From Metaruminococcus_A sp964607135 (GTDB lineage Bacteria > Bacillota > Clostridia > Oscillospirales > Ruminococcaceae): DNA of 64,000 nt. The notes beneath the pieces are model-generated. The model saw only the letters and a program-made list of their open reading frames with translations, made no database searches and was not told the origin of the DNA. A program made the translations under genes and the position numbers. The stretch lies in assembly GCA_964607135.1 (NCBI GenBank), contig CAZSIV010000008.1, positions 1-64,000 of the forward strand, in the 5' to 3' direction. This document shows, in pieces, positions 16,363 through 24,510 of the stretch (the first letter of the stretch is position 1; every line of letters starts with the position of its first letter).

Positions 16363-16956
16363 TTATAGAGCGAGCTCCTCCCCCGGCGCGACGATGATCC
16401 GACCGCTCGCCTGGAAGGCATCCGCCGCCTGCCGGTCGAAGAGGCCGCCCGGTTTCATATGGATCGGGATGCTGTGCCGCGCGCCGACGGCTGCGGCGCA
16501 GGCGGAGGCTTCGGCCGCATCCATGTTGTAGATCCCGTCGATGGGGTAAAAGGCGTAATCGATCCCAAGCCCCGGAGCAGTCTCCTTCATCCAGTCGGTC
16601 GTCGAGGTGTCCCCCGAAGCGTAGATGGTCAAGCCGTCGAAGCGGAGAAGGTATCCGACGCACTCCGACCGGTCGTGATGGGAGTTGTAGGCAGGCACCG
16701 CCTCGACCTCGACGTCCTTGACCGAGAAGCGGCGGTATTCCCCGCCCTTGAGCGCATCCTCATGGGTGATGACCGCACAGTCCTTCTGTTTGGCCGGAAG
16801 GGATACGACATTGTGGTCGTGGTGCCCGTGGGTGACGAGGATCAAATCGGCGGGGAGATCATAGCCTTCCCCCGCGAATGGGTCGAGATAGATCACGGTT
16901 CCCCCGTCCGTTTGGAACCGAAGGCTGCCATGCCCCTGATAAAAGAATTTTGCCAT
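16363..16956 (-). CDS. MBL-fold metal-dependent hydrolase (UlaG-like)
   Basis: A 197-residue metallo-beta-lactamase-fold protein. The metal motif HxHxDH appears as THGHHDHN (about 43-50). Further ligands are His94-Asp95 in SHHDRSE, Asp116 in ASGDTSTTD and the terminal PIHMKPGG His. The N-terminus MAKFFYQGHGSLRF matches the short UlaG/YtkL-like subgroup. It has its own start after AAAGAGGTG and ends 75 bp before the MATE start. The substrate is unknown, but the compact size suggests a small phosphoester or lactone. Confidence 0.9.
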   Translation of the reverse strand: MAKFFYQGHGSLRFQTDGGTVIYLDPFAGEGYDLPADLILVTHGHHDHNVVSLPAKQKDCAVITHEDALKGGEYRRFSVKDVEVEAVPAYNSHHDRSECVGYLLRFDGLTIYASGDTSTTDWMKETAPGLGIDYAFYPIDGIYNMDAAEASACAAAVGARHSIPIHMKPGGLFDRQAADAFQASGRIIVAPGEELAL

Positions 16957-17045
16957 TTTAACCGCACCTCTTTTTGATAAAATTATTTTCCCCGTTTCAG
17001 ACTTCTGAAATTTTGGAGAATCTTATACATCGTTTAATCACCCGG

Positions 17046-17555
17046 CTAACCGGTAGGAGATCTATTCTGGATTTCCTTTGCCAATCTGCTCCTTTCCAGG
17101 GTTCCGTTTTTAATATGCCGCAGCAGGATGATCGGATTATAACTGTAGGATAATCTTGTTTTGTAATAATTGATCCACTCTACGGCGGCAAATATTAAAA
17201 TGAAAGCGGAAAGAATTGTCACAGCAGTATTTTTATGATGAACCACAATGATCGGCAATCCCAGACATAATAAAAAAGCGTCTGCTATTTTTATCACGCC
17301 GTATATCTTTCCCGTGTATTTCGCAGCGAACCGAGGCGCGGACAAACGCTTTGATAAGATCCACCAGTAAACGGAGCCTTGAACAAGAATAAAAGTCAAG
17401 ACGGACAGCGGATAGATCACTGCAATGAACATCTGCGTATCTGTCAGCCACACTTTCATTACAAAAAAGCAACCCCAAAAGGATATTGCCGCCGCAATTT
17501 CCCCCGTCCATAATTTTGTCAGCTTCTGTTTTACTTTTCTCGTCGGTAAATTCAT
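17046..17555 (-). CDS. Hypothetical four-helix membrane protein
   Basis: 169 residues, not recognised. Hydrophobic helices are at about 18-36, 42-68, 88-104 and 108-126, with a basic N-terminus (RKVKQKLTK) and a polar C-terminal tail. AAAGGGG precedes ATG 17555. It lies 125 bp downstream of the CPBP-type protein on the same strand and may be co-transcribed. GC is lower than in the surrounding enzymes. Confidence 0.65.
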   Translation of the reverse strand: MNLPTRKVKQKLTKLWTGEIAAAISFWGCFFVMKVWLTDTQMFIAVIYPLSVLTFILVQGSVYWWILSKRLSAPRFAAKYTGKIYGVIKIADAFLLCLGLPIIVVHHKNTAVTILSAFILIFAAVEWINYYKTRLSYSYNPIILLRHIKNGTLERSRLAKEIQNRSPTG

Positions 17556-17679
17556 GCTTTCCCCTTAAAGCCCCTGGTTTTCTTCCAGCTTAACTCTTCG
17601 ATAAAATTTTAACCTACCAGTACCATTATAATCCCTTTTTTACAGAAACACAATTTCGAAAAGAAAAAGGGTTTCCCGC

Positions 17680-18399
17680 CTACTGATTTATCAACTCGAA
17701 ATAAGCTTCCGGATGAAAAGAGGTGATCGCAATTTGTACCGTTGTCGCCATATTTAAAAACCAGTGCCCTGTCATAATATAGGAAATACGGTTTCTCTTG
17801 TAATATTGAAAGCAGACCCATATTGTCAAAGGGAGAAAGGATAAAAAGCGATAGGCTATAAATTTCAGATCGAATATTGTGGGGATAAAACTGTGCTGCA
17901 AGGCGTAGAAAAACGCGGGGATTAAAACAGCAGCCCATTTCGAAGAGAAGCTGTTTACTCCGCATCCCAGATATAGGCCGTCCTCCGCGATCGTCGTTGT
18001 CAGCGGGAGGATCAAAATATTCAATACGGCGAGATAAGGCGGAATCGGTGCGATCATCATCGGCGCGAGATACGGAAACGCACCATAACAAATCCACCCC
18101 GCCAAATACATTCCCGCCATGCCGATCAGCAGCATGACAGCAATCAATAAAATACCTTTGAGAATATTTTTCTGTGTTTTGCCGTAATGGATCAGTTCGA
18201 AATATGTTATGCCGCTGTGCTTGCAGATAAACCATAAAACAACGATTGTGACAATGTTGATCACCGATGCCAGAATTGTCCACCAGTGCGTAATTTCTAT
18301 TAAATTTTTTTGAGTCATTATGCTGCAAAAAGAAAATGCAGCGATAAAAAACAGACACCGCATTGGTAAAACGAACCATATTTTTTGATTGTGTTTCAT
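17680..18399 (-). CDS. CPBP-type (CAAX/bacteriocin-processing) membrane protein with degenerate first motif
   Basis: 239 residues with about seven membrane helices. The C-terminal half has a CPBP layout: AEDGLYLGCG where EExxxR is usual, FFYALQH for the FxxxH motif, and GHWFLNM for the HxxxN motif. The Glu-Glu/Arg part is altered (Glu-Asp, and Leu in place of Arg), so protease activity may be lost. CPBP proteins cleave prenylated or bacteriocin-like substrates or act as immunity proteins (family knowledge). The gene is divergent from the Card1-like gene, with 266 bp between starts. A different frame is also open over the same span but lacks these motifs. Confidence 0.7.
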   Translation of the reverse strand: MKHNQKIWFVLPMRCLFFIAAFSFCSIMTQKNLIEITHWWTILASVINIVTIVVLWFICKHSGITYFELIHYGKTQKNILKGILLIAVMLLIGMAGMYLAGWICYGAFPYLAPMMIAPIPPYLAVLNILILPLTTTIAEDGLYLGCGVNSFSSKWAAVLIPAFFYALQHSFIPTIFDLKFIAYRFLSFLPLTIWVCFQYYKRNRISYIMTGHWFLNMATTVQIAITSFHPEAYFELINQ

Positions 18400-18529
18400 C
18401 GGTTAGACCCCTTCTCACGCTCCAAGCAATAAAAGGCATGCATCATTCCCAATTGATCAGCGCCATTAAAGTCAATTTTTTGACTTCCGCTTCTATCATA
18501 CTCCATCTCTGCAAAAAAGAAAAGAAGGG

Positions 18530-18557
18530 TTGTAAAACGCGCTGAACCTGTTATACT
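18530..18557 (+). promoter_or_regulatory. Promoter of the Card1-like gene
   Basis: TTGTAA (18530-18535), a 16-bp spacer and TATACT (18552-18557). The ATG is about 105 nt downstream after AGGAAAG. Confidence 0.55.
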
Positions 18558-18665
18558 GGAGAAAAAGGCCGGGACGGAGCGGCCGGCCTGTAAAATGCGG
18601 AGAAAGGGCGCCGGGGGCAGGAGAGGCTGCGGTCTCTGCGCGGTTCGGCAGCGTGGGCAGGAAAG

Positions 18666-19874
18666 ATGGAAACTTTGGTGGAACTGTTCGACAAGGAGCC
18701 GGTGGAAAACATCTATGCGGCGACGGCCTTTGGCCCGAAGCGGGTGGTTTATCTCGGCGATGCGCGGCTGATGACAGCCGGGCGGCAGGAGAGCACCCGG
18801 CGCTTTTTTGCCCGGAAGGGCCTTCCATCCGAGCTCCACTTCTACGAAATCCGAACCGACGACGTGGAGCAGATCGGCGCTGTTTTAGAGGAGATCACCC
18901 AGCGGTTCGGCGGCTGTGTCTTCGACGTGACCGGGGGAACCGACCTGCTTTTGGTCTCCGCCGGGATGCTCTGCGCCCGCAAAAAAATCCCTGTGCTGTT
19001 TTTCAACATCCACACAGGGGAGTTCGTCAATGTCTGCGGCTGTGAGGAGCTCGCGGGGCAGTACCGCTCCCCGGCCCTCACGGTGGAGGATTTCATGACG
19101 CTGGCGGGCGGCTCCTTCATCCGGCATGGGCATTATTCCACCGAGCTGGAAGATTCTGAAAACAGAGAGATCATCGAAAAAATCTGGGAAGTTCTCCGAA
19201 AGGATATCCCGGCCTGGGGAAAACAGGCGGCCTATTTCCAGCAGGCCGCAAAGGGGAGCGGAGAAGAAGGGAACCCCCTTCTGATCCGCGCGCCGGTCCA
19301 TATTAGCGTCAATTTTAAAAACATCGTCCACTGCAACCCGCGGCTGATGCAGGAGTTCGTCAAGGCGGGGGCGCTCCACAGCTACCGGATGGAAAACAAC
19401 AAGGTGCGCTACGCCTATAAAAGCCTCCTGTTCAAGCGGCTTTTGAGCGACGCCGGCGTCTGGCTGGAGCTCTACACCTATTACACCGCCCAGCGGGCCG
19501 AATTTTTCGACGACCTGAAAACCAGCGTCCTCATCGATTGGGACGGCAAGGAGGAGCTCCCCGGCACCGTCAACGAGGTGGATGACATCCTCGTCAAAGG
19601 GGTGGCCCCTCTCTTTATCTCCTGCAAAATCGGGGTTCCTTCCGTCCTCGCCATCAATGAGATCGAAACGCTGACCCGCCGGTTCGGCGGGTCGAGGGCA
19701 AAGCCCGTCCTGGTCACCGCAAGCCCGCTGCGGGAAATCCCGGAGGCCACCCGGCAGCGGGCCGCCGACATGGGGGTCTCCCTGGTCGGAGCGGGGGAGC
19801 TCCCCCGCCAGGCTTTTGCCCGTACCTTAGTGAAGCTCGCGGGGGCGCCGGGGGACTTTTTCAAGCGGCGGTGA
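18666..19874 (+). CDS. Orphan Card1/Can2-like CARF-domain nuclease (DUF1887)
   Basis: A 402-residue protein with the two-domain layout of DUF1887/Card1. The N-terminal CARF-like Rossmann domain (about 1-150) contains CVFDVTGGTDLLLVSAGML; TGGT is at 89-92, the nucleotide-contacting loop of CARF proteins, usually TGGTK. The C-terminal part is a PD-(D/E)xK-type nuclease: GVWLELYTYY (Glu268), DDLKTSVLIDW, NEVDDILV (303-310) and LFISCK (Lys321). In known Card1/Can2 enzymes, cyclic oligoadenylate made by type III CRISPR complexes binds the CARF domain and activates DNA/RNA cleavage. Here no cas gene, repeat array or Cas10 lies within the window, so the activating signal is unknown. A winged-helix linker may occupy about 215-260. 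Confidence 0.85.
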   Translation: METLVELFDKEPVENIYAATAFGPKRVVYLGDARLMTAGRQESTRRFFARKGLPSELHFYEIRTDDVEQIGAVLEEITQRFGGCVFDVTGGTDLLLVSAGMLCARKKIPVLFFNIHTGEFVNVCGCEELAGQYRSPALTVEDFMTLAGGSFIRHGHYSTELEDSENREIIEKIWEVLRKDIPAWGKQAAYFQQAAKGSGEEGNPLLIRAPVHISVNFKNIVHCNPRLMQEFVKAGALHSYRMENNKVRYAYKSLLFKRLLSDAGVWLELYTYYTAQRAEFFDDLKTSVLIDWDGKEELPGTVNEVDDILVKGVAPLFISCKIGVPSVLAINEIETLTRRFGGSRAKPVLVTASPLREIPEATRQRAADMGVSLVGAGELPRQAFARTLVKLAGAPGDFFKRR

Positions 19875-20001
19875 CGGCTGCGAGCTCTTCCCGGAGTTCC
19901 TCCATCGCCTCTTTGACGGTGTCGGCCGAAAAGGCGAATTCACCCTCGGGGGAATAGACCTCAATATGCCCTCCAACGGTAATCAAACGGTATCCTGCCA
20001 T
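19861..20001 (-). CDS. Small 46-residue conserved-looking protein
   Basis: ATG 19999-20001 follows AAAGGATG. The product starts MAGYRLITVGGHIEVYSPEG, a two-strand beta hairpin, and continues into an acidic amphipathic helix ending EEAMEELREEL-like (residues 30-40). Codon use and composition look like a real protein. It converges on the Card1-like gene and their ends overlap by 14 nt. Function is unknown. Confidence 0.6.
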   Translation of the reverse strand: MAGYRLITVGGHIEVYSPEGEFAFSADTVKEAMEELREELAAVTAA

Positions 20002-20081
20002 CACAATCATCCTTTCAGGTATGCAGTGCCTCTTTCCTTATCTGATGGCAGTATATCAAAGAAGGTGTCCAATAAAACGTA

Positions 20082-20127
20082 CAGGAACAGGATGGGAACG
20101 AGTTCACTCATTCCCATCCTGTTCCTG
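20082..20127. terminator. Long hairpin terminator downstream of the NUDIX gene
   Basis: CAGGAACAGGATGGGAA (20082-20098) and its perfect complement (20111-20127) form a 17-bp stem with a 12-nt loop. The tract after it is only moderately T-rich on either strand. Confidence 0.65.
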
Positions 20128-20134
20128 CTTTATC

Positions 20135-20704
20135 CTATTTGAGAGCTGGAAGGAGGAAGCGCTCGATCTCCCCGTCGTGGCGGCACCATTCCTCCGGCCG
20201 GATCACGACGGGCTCCCCCGAGACAGTGTAAGCGGTCACCGGTTCCTCCGCCTTCCGCAGGAGCGCCTCCTGTGGCAGGCGGATCATCCGCTCCACTTCT
20301 TCGCCGGTCCGGAAGTCCGGCGCGGGGTGGATGTAAAGGAAAACTTCGGCGAGTTCCCGGTCGTCGAAACCGGGGATGAGGATGTCGTCCCGGAACGCAC
20401 CGAGGTAGCGCAGCCGCTCCGGGGAAACGACGAGGCCGACCTCCTCCCGAATCTCCCGCACCATCGCCTCGAGCGGCTCTTCCCCCGCGCCGACATGCCC
20501 GCCGACAGCGATGTCGTAATAGCCTGGGAAATCCGCTTTATCGTAGGACCTTTGCTGGAACCAGACCCAGACGCCGTCCTCCCGACGGGAAACGATCCAG
20601 CAGTGCGCCACCCGATGGAGCAGTCCCTCGGCATGGGCTTCAGCGCGGGATGCGATCCCAGCCTTTTCGCCCTGTTCGTTTAAAATATCCAGATATTCGG
20701 TCAT
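20135..20704 (-). CDS. NUDIX hydrolase (IPP-isomerase/YfcD-like)
   Basis: 189 residues from ATG 20704. The Nudix box is complete: GHVGAGEEPLEAMVREIREE with the following VGL, giving G-x5-E-x7-REU-x-EE-x-G-U. The N-terminus MTEYLDILNEQGEKAGIASR and HRVAHCWIV match the YfcD/isopentenyl-diphosphate isomerase-like subgroup, whose natural substrates are mostly unknown. The start overlaps the nitroreductase stop as ATGA, so it is translationally coupled to it. The hairpin at 20082-20127 ends the unit. Confidence 0.92.
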   Translation of the reverse strand: MTEYLDILNEQGEKAGIASRAEAHAEGLLHRVAHCWIVSRREDGVWVWFQQRSYDKADFPGYYDIAVGGHVGAGEEPLEAMVREIREEVGLVVSPERLRYLGAFRDDILIPGFDDRELAEVFLYIHPAPDFRTGEEVERMIRLPQEALLRKAEEPVTAYTVSGEPVVIRPEEWCRHDGEIERFLLPALK

Positions 20705-21252
20705 AGGGAAGGCGCTCCCCCCACCCATTCGAAAATCTCCTCCAGCGGCTTCCGGAGCTTCTGGCGCGGATCCTTTTCCGCGGGATAGCCGATGCAGATC
20801 ACCAGCCGGATTTTCTTCTCCTGCGGGATGCGGAGAACCTGCTTGAGTTTTTCCTCGTCAAACCAGCCGAGGATGCAGGTGCCCAGCCCTTGCTCCGCCG
20901 CTTCCAGCACGAAGTGCGCCGCCGAAAGGCCGATATCGATCTGGGCGAAGGTCTGGCTGTCCATCCGCTCGGCTAGCCGGGTGAGCAGCTGCGCTTTCTC
21001 TTCGGTCACAACGGCGAAGGCGGGAACCTGTTCGGCAAACCGGTTGAGCCCCAAGCCCTGCACTGCGGCTGCGATCTGCTCTGTCAGCGCGGGATCGTCG
21101 GTTACGGTGTAATGCCAGGGCTGGCTGTTGCAGCCGGAGGGGGAGAGCCGCGCCGCCTCCAGGCAGGAAACGATCTTTTCCCGCTCCACCGGGCGGGGGG
21201 CAAAGGCGCGGCAGCTCTGCCGCGTTCGGGCGAGCGCTAAAAAGTCGGTCAT
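20701..21252 (-). CDS. Nitroreductase-family flavoprotein
   Basis: 183 residues. The FMN-binding N-terminus is clear (ARTRQSCRAFAPRPVEREKI, then AARLSPSGCNSQPWHYTVT), and the second half has LSAAHFVLEAAEQGLGTCIL followed by the IPQEKKIRLVICIGYP ending typical of the family. Such enzymes use NAD(P)H and FMN to reduce nitro, quinone or enal substrates in the cytoplasm. ATG 21252 follows GAAGGAGAAG. It sits 25 bp after the serine hydrolase gene and overlaps the NUDIX gene, suggesting a three-gene unit. Confidence 0.92.
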   Translation of the reverse strand: MTDFLALARTRQSCRAFAPRPVEREKIVSCLEAARLSPSGCNSQPWHYTVTDDPALTEQIAAAVQGLGLNRFAEQVPAFAVVTEEKAQLLTRLAERMDSQTFAQIDIGLSAAHFVLEAAEQGLGTCILGWFDEEKLKQVLRIPQEKKIRLVICIGYPAEKDPRQKLRKPLEEIFEWVGGAPSL

Positions 21253-21277
21253 CGTCTTCTCCTTCTCAAGGGATCCA

Positions 21278-22795
21278 TTAGAATCTGAACTCCGCTTTCG
21301 GGGCCGCCGCCTGTTTTTCCTGCGGAGCCGTCTCCAGCGCAGGGCGGCCGAAATAGGTTTCATCCACCAGATGGAACCCGGTCTTTCTCCGATGCCGGAG
21401 CCGGAAGCCGTACTCGTCGAAGAAGAATTCCAGCCGGTCGTCGAAGGGAGTCTGGTTGTAGATCACCCGCACCTCAAAGACGTCATCCGCCGTCCAGCCG
21501 CAGCAGCAGGATACCATGCTGTCGGTCGGAACCGCCGGGCGGAAGGGCCGCGGGTCGGCGAGGCTGGGCGCATTGAGGACGGAGTCCCTCCACTCGCCGC
21601 AGCCGAGGGGGACGGTGGATTCAGCACCGTTGATCGTCACCTTCATCGAGGGCTCCGCGCCTGCGGCGAACTCGATCCGCTCCCATCCCAGGACATTGCC
21701 GGAAATCTGGTAAGCCCGGTTCCAGAAGCGTTTTCCGGGCGCGTCGTTTTGCCCCTGTACCAGAGGCATCGTCAGGGAGCGAGACAGGCTTTCGAGCGCC
21801 GTGTCCGGCATCTCCTCCCCTTCCGGCGCGGTTTTGCCGATGCCGGGGAGAAGGATCTCCCACAGGGCGGTCAAAACCGGCTGGGTGTCCTGCGCGCCGG
21901 ATGTGACGGCGACCACCATCTCCTGCTCCGGCAAAACGATGCAGAACTGGGCGAAGGCCCCCGCCGCGCGGTAGGACTGCGCCGGCTGGCAGCGCCAGAA
22001 CTGGTATCCATATCCCTGCCGGCTGTCGATGTTCATGTGCTCTGTGTATTCCATCTGCTTTGCGGTCGCCTCGTCGATCCAGTCGGGGGAGAGGAGCTGT
22101 TTTCCGCCGAAGCTCCCCCGGTTCCGGAGAAAGACGCCGAATTTCGCCACGTCCTCGGTGCAGAGGTTGAGACCGAAGCCGCCGGCCGTCACCCCTTCCG
22201 GGCTCTTCTCCCACCGGTGGCTTCCAAACCCCAGCGGCTCGAAAAGCCGGGGCGTCAGGTACTCCTCGACCGTCATCCCGGTCAGCTTCTGGACGACCGC
22301 CGAAAGCATGTAGGTTCCCGCCGTATTGTAAAGATAATGGCTCCCCGGCTCCTTTTCAATATAAGAGGAAAGGAACTGGAAGATCCACCGCTCCTCCCCC
22401 TCTTTTTGGATCGAAGGCTCGACGACATGCCCGGTCGCCATCCGCAGGACGTCCCGGATGGTCAGCTCCTTCATATAGCGGCAGGGCTCGGCCCCTTCGG
22501 GGAGAACGTCCGGGAAAAAGCTGAGGAGCCGGTCTTCGATCTTCAAAAGCCCCTCCTGTACCGCGAAACCGACGGCAGTTGAGGTAAAGCTTTTGCTCAT
22601 GGAAAAGAGCATGTTCGGGAATTCCGGGCGGTAGGGCGCCCACCATCCTTCGGCGATCACCTTGTCGTGCCGCAGGATCATAATCGAGTGGACGCCGGTT
22701 TGGTGTTCATCGTAGTACCGGAGCAGGTCGCAGACCGCTTTCGGGTCAACCCCCTCCGCGCGCGGGGTGCTTCTGGGAAGTCGCGTCATCATCAT
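21278..22795 (-). CDS. Class C beta-lactamase-like serine hydrolase
   Basis: 505 residues from ATG 22795; the frame opens MMM, so 22792 or 22789 are possible starts, after AAAGAGGATGG. The catalytic SxxK is SMSK (65-68) in NMLFSMSKSFTSTAVGFAVQ. The second motif is YNTAG (156-160), a YNT variant of YxN. TGHVVEP, LFEPLGF and the SYRAAGAF-like third-motif strand follow. No signal peptide is seen, so it is cytoplasmic. A C-terminal extension of about 120 residues forms a separate beta domain found in some esterase-type members. It probably cleaves esters or peptides, not beta-lactam drugs (inference). Confidence 0.9.
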   Translation of the reverse strand: MMMTRLPRSTPRAEGVDPKAVCDLLRYYDEHQTGVHSIMILRHDKVIAEGWWAPYRPEFPNMLFSMSKSFTSTAVGFAVQEGLLKIEDRLLSFFPDVLPEGAEPCRYMKELTIRDVLRMATGHVVEPSIQKEGEERWIFQFLSSYIEKEPGSHYLYNTAGTYMLSAVVQKLTGMTVEEYLTPRLFEPLGFGSHRWEKSPEGVTAGGFGLNLCTEDVAKFGVFLRNRGSFGGKQLLSPDWIDEATAKQMEYTEHMNIDSRQGYGYQFWRCQPAQSYRAAGAFAQFCIVLPEQEMVVAVTSGAQDTQPVLTALWEILLPGIGKTAPEGEEMPDTALESLSRSLTMPLVQGQNDAPGKRFWNRAYQISGNVLGWERIEFAAGAEPSMKVTINGAESTVPLGCGEWRDSVLNAPSLADPRPFRPAVPTDSMVSCCCGWTADDVFEVRVIYNQTPFDDRLEFFFDEYGFRLRHRRKTGFHLVDETYFGRPALETAPQEKQAAAPKAEFRF

Positions 22796-22886
22796 TCCAT
22801 CCTCTTTCGTCAAATTTGCGGCGCTTTTGGCGGGATGCGCCGCAACCATCCCTCCGCGGACGGGTTTCACCCGCGGCGGAGCCATT

Positions 22887-23402
22887 TCAGCCGAGCCGGA
22901 GCCCGCCCTTGAGCTGGCGCACGATATTCTGCAAAAAAATTTCCGCCAGAGAATCGTGGACAATATTTTCAAGCGCTTCGTCGAAGGTGAACCAGGCGGC
23001 TTCATCCACCTCGTCGGTGATATGGGACAGGTCGTCGCTGTCCGCCACCGAGACAAAGTTGATCATCAAGGTATTGGATGGCTTGAAATAGGATGTCTTC
23101 ATCAGCCGGCAGTCGGTGACATGAAGGGCGACCTCTTCTTCCACCTCCCGGACGAGCGCCTCTTCCGCGCTCTCCCCCTTGTTGATATATCCGGCGAGGA
23201 GGATGTAAAAATCCCGCCCATACTGCTTAATCAGCAGGATTTTGTCCTGCGCGGGGTTGAGGACGGCTGTGCTGACAGCCGTGCTGAAGATGGGAAACCG
23301 GAACTCCCCGCACTGCCCGCAGTAGGGGATCATCCCCTCGTGAGGGCAATCCTTTAAGATGAGCTTTGTGCCGCATGCGCAGCAGTGGGTCATTTGATCC
23401 AT
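22887..23402 (-). CDS. NUDIX hydrolase with N-terminal zinc ribbon (NudC-like)
   Basis: About 171 residues. A four-Cys zinc ribbon (CCACGTK.. and YCGQCGE, residues 7-32) precedes the NUDIX domain, whose box reads GYINKGESAEEALVREVEEE. That order is typical of NADH pyrophosphatase/NudC-type proteins, here without the long N-terminal domain. It probably hydrolyses NADH, NAD-capped RNA ends or ADP-sugars (family-level inference). ATG 23402 is preferred over TTG 23408, with GAGGAG 11 nt upstream. Confidence 0.88.
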   Translation of the reverse strand: MDQMTHCCACGTKLILKDCPHEGMIPYCGQCGEFRFPIFSTAVSTAVLNPAQDKILLIKQYGRDFYILLAGYINKGESAEEALVREVEEEVALHVTDCRLMKTSYFKPSNTLMINFVSVADSDDLSHITDEVDEAAWFTFDEALENIVHDSLAEIFLQNIVRQLKGGLRLG

Positions 23403-23470
23403 GGGCAATCATTCTCCTCGTTCAATTCGTCAGTGATGCCGCACCGCTCTTCGGAGTGCAGATGTTGAAA

Positions 23471-24367
23471 TTATGTGACTGTTTCCTCCGTCCCGTCAAA
23501 GCCGACCCCGCCGGTGATATCACGGGCGAGCGCGCCGCTTTGCAGCAGCCGGACGGCCTCCGCCGCCCGGTCGAGCCCTGCGGTGAAAAGCTCCTCAAAA
23601 GTGTCGGAACGGGATGTGCCGTCCACGGGGGAGACCCATTCGCTCCGCCGGCGGTTTAACGGATCCTCCAGCCCTTTTAAATCTTTTGAGTGGGACATGG
23701 CGTCGTACATGGAGTACCGGCAGAAAAGCCGCTCCACCCGGACGAGGAATTTCCGTTTGATCCCCCGCTTCGACTTCAAAAACCGCTCCACCAGCCGCAT
23801 GCAGCGGATCGCCCGCCAGAAACAGCGCTTTGAAAGGGAGATGCCGTAAATTTCGGAAGCGGTGTCCCGGAACATCCGGCTGACGGCGAGGCAGGCCTTT
23901 TTGTCCCGCGGCATCAGCTTATTTGGATTTTCATACCGCCCGGTCAGGATGGAGTCGATCACCGTCTCCAGCCGCATGTGGATATGGGCCTCGTCCCGCT
24001 CGAGCCCGAGACGTTTGCAGCCGGCGTACTGGACGGCGTAAACGTAGGGGTGGGCGGTTCGGTCGAGGGCGTAATGACAGAGATATCCGGTCAGGTAGGC
24101 AGAGAGGATTTCCCGTTCCTCCCCGGCTGCGGCGCGGTAAAAGCGGAACATCCGGTCGAGCGAACGGGTGACGTCGGTTCCGTGCAGAAGCTGGCCGAAC
24201 TGGAGATATGCCTTCGGCCGCGTCCCCAGCGCTGCGAAAAAGAAGGGGTCCGGCCCCTGGCAGCCCATAAAAAAGGCGTGGCGCAGGGAGGAATTTCCTT
24301 CGGGAATCCGCCCGTGTCTCTTGAGAAATTCTTCGCCGAACAGGTGATGGGTTAAAATCGACGGCAT
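23471..24367 (-). CDS. Zinc-dependent phospholipase C family protein
   Basis: 298 residues. The N-terminal MPSILTHHLFGEEFLKRHGR, CQGPDPFFF and LLHGTDVTRSLDRMF, then GYLCHYALDRTAHPYVY, place conserved His and Asp residues as metal ligands of the S1/P1-nuclease-like zinc phospholipase C fold. There is no signal peptide, unlike the secreted toxins of this fold. This short Clostridia subgroup is annotated only as 'zinc-dependent phospholipase C family', and its substrate is unknown. It is divergent from the UMF1 transporter. Confidence 0.88.
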   Translation of the reverse strand: MPSILTHHLFGEEFLKRHGRIPEGNSSLRHAFFMGCQGPDPFFFAALGTRPKAYLQFGQLLHGTDVTRSLDRMFRFYRAAAGEEREILSAYLTGYLCHYALDRTAHPYVYAVQYAGCKRLGLERDEAHIHMRLETVIDSILTGRYENPNKLMPRDKKACLAVSRMFRDTASEIYGISLSKRCFWRAIRCMRLVERFLKSKRGIKRKFLVRVERLFCRYSMYDAMSHSKDLKGLEDPLNRRRSEWVSPVDGTSRSDTFEELFTAGLDRAAEAVRLLQSGALARDITGGVGFDGTEETVT

Positions 24368-24425
24368 AACAGCCTCCCGCCTTTCAAATAAAGGAACGGA
24401 TGAAACGAGTTTATTTTCAAAAAAG

Positions 24426-24456
24426 CGGTTGTAACAACCGATAAATATAGTATAAT
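24426..24456 (+). promoter_or_regulatory. Promoter with 15-bp palindrome over the -35 region
   Basis: CGGTTGTAACAACCG (24426-24440) is a perfect palindrome containing TTGTAA. TATAAT follows at 24451-24456, 16 bp after TTGTAA. It looks like an operator-overlapped promoter for the transporter. Confidence 0.6.
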
Positions 24457-24510
24457 GGAATCAGCAAAAACAGGCAAGCCCAATTCTGCAAAAAGGCGGT
24501 GTCAGAAAAG

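Noticed and set aside
17609..18439. 276-residue frame in another phase over the CPBP-like gene
   Set aside because: The 239-residue frame has membrane helices and FxxxH/HxxxN motifs. This one has no coherent domains.
18666..19874. Part of a local CRISPR type III system
   Set aside because: The nuclease fits, but no cas genes or repeats lie within the window, so only an orphan effector can be claimed.
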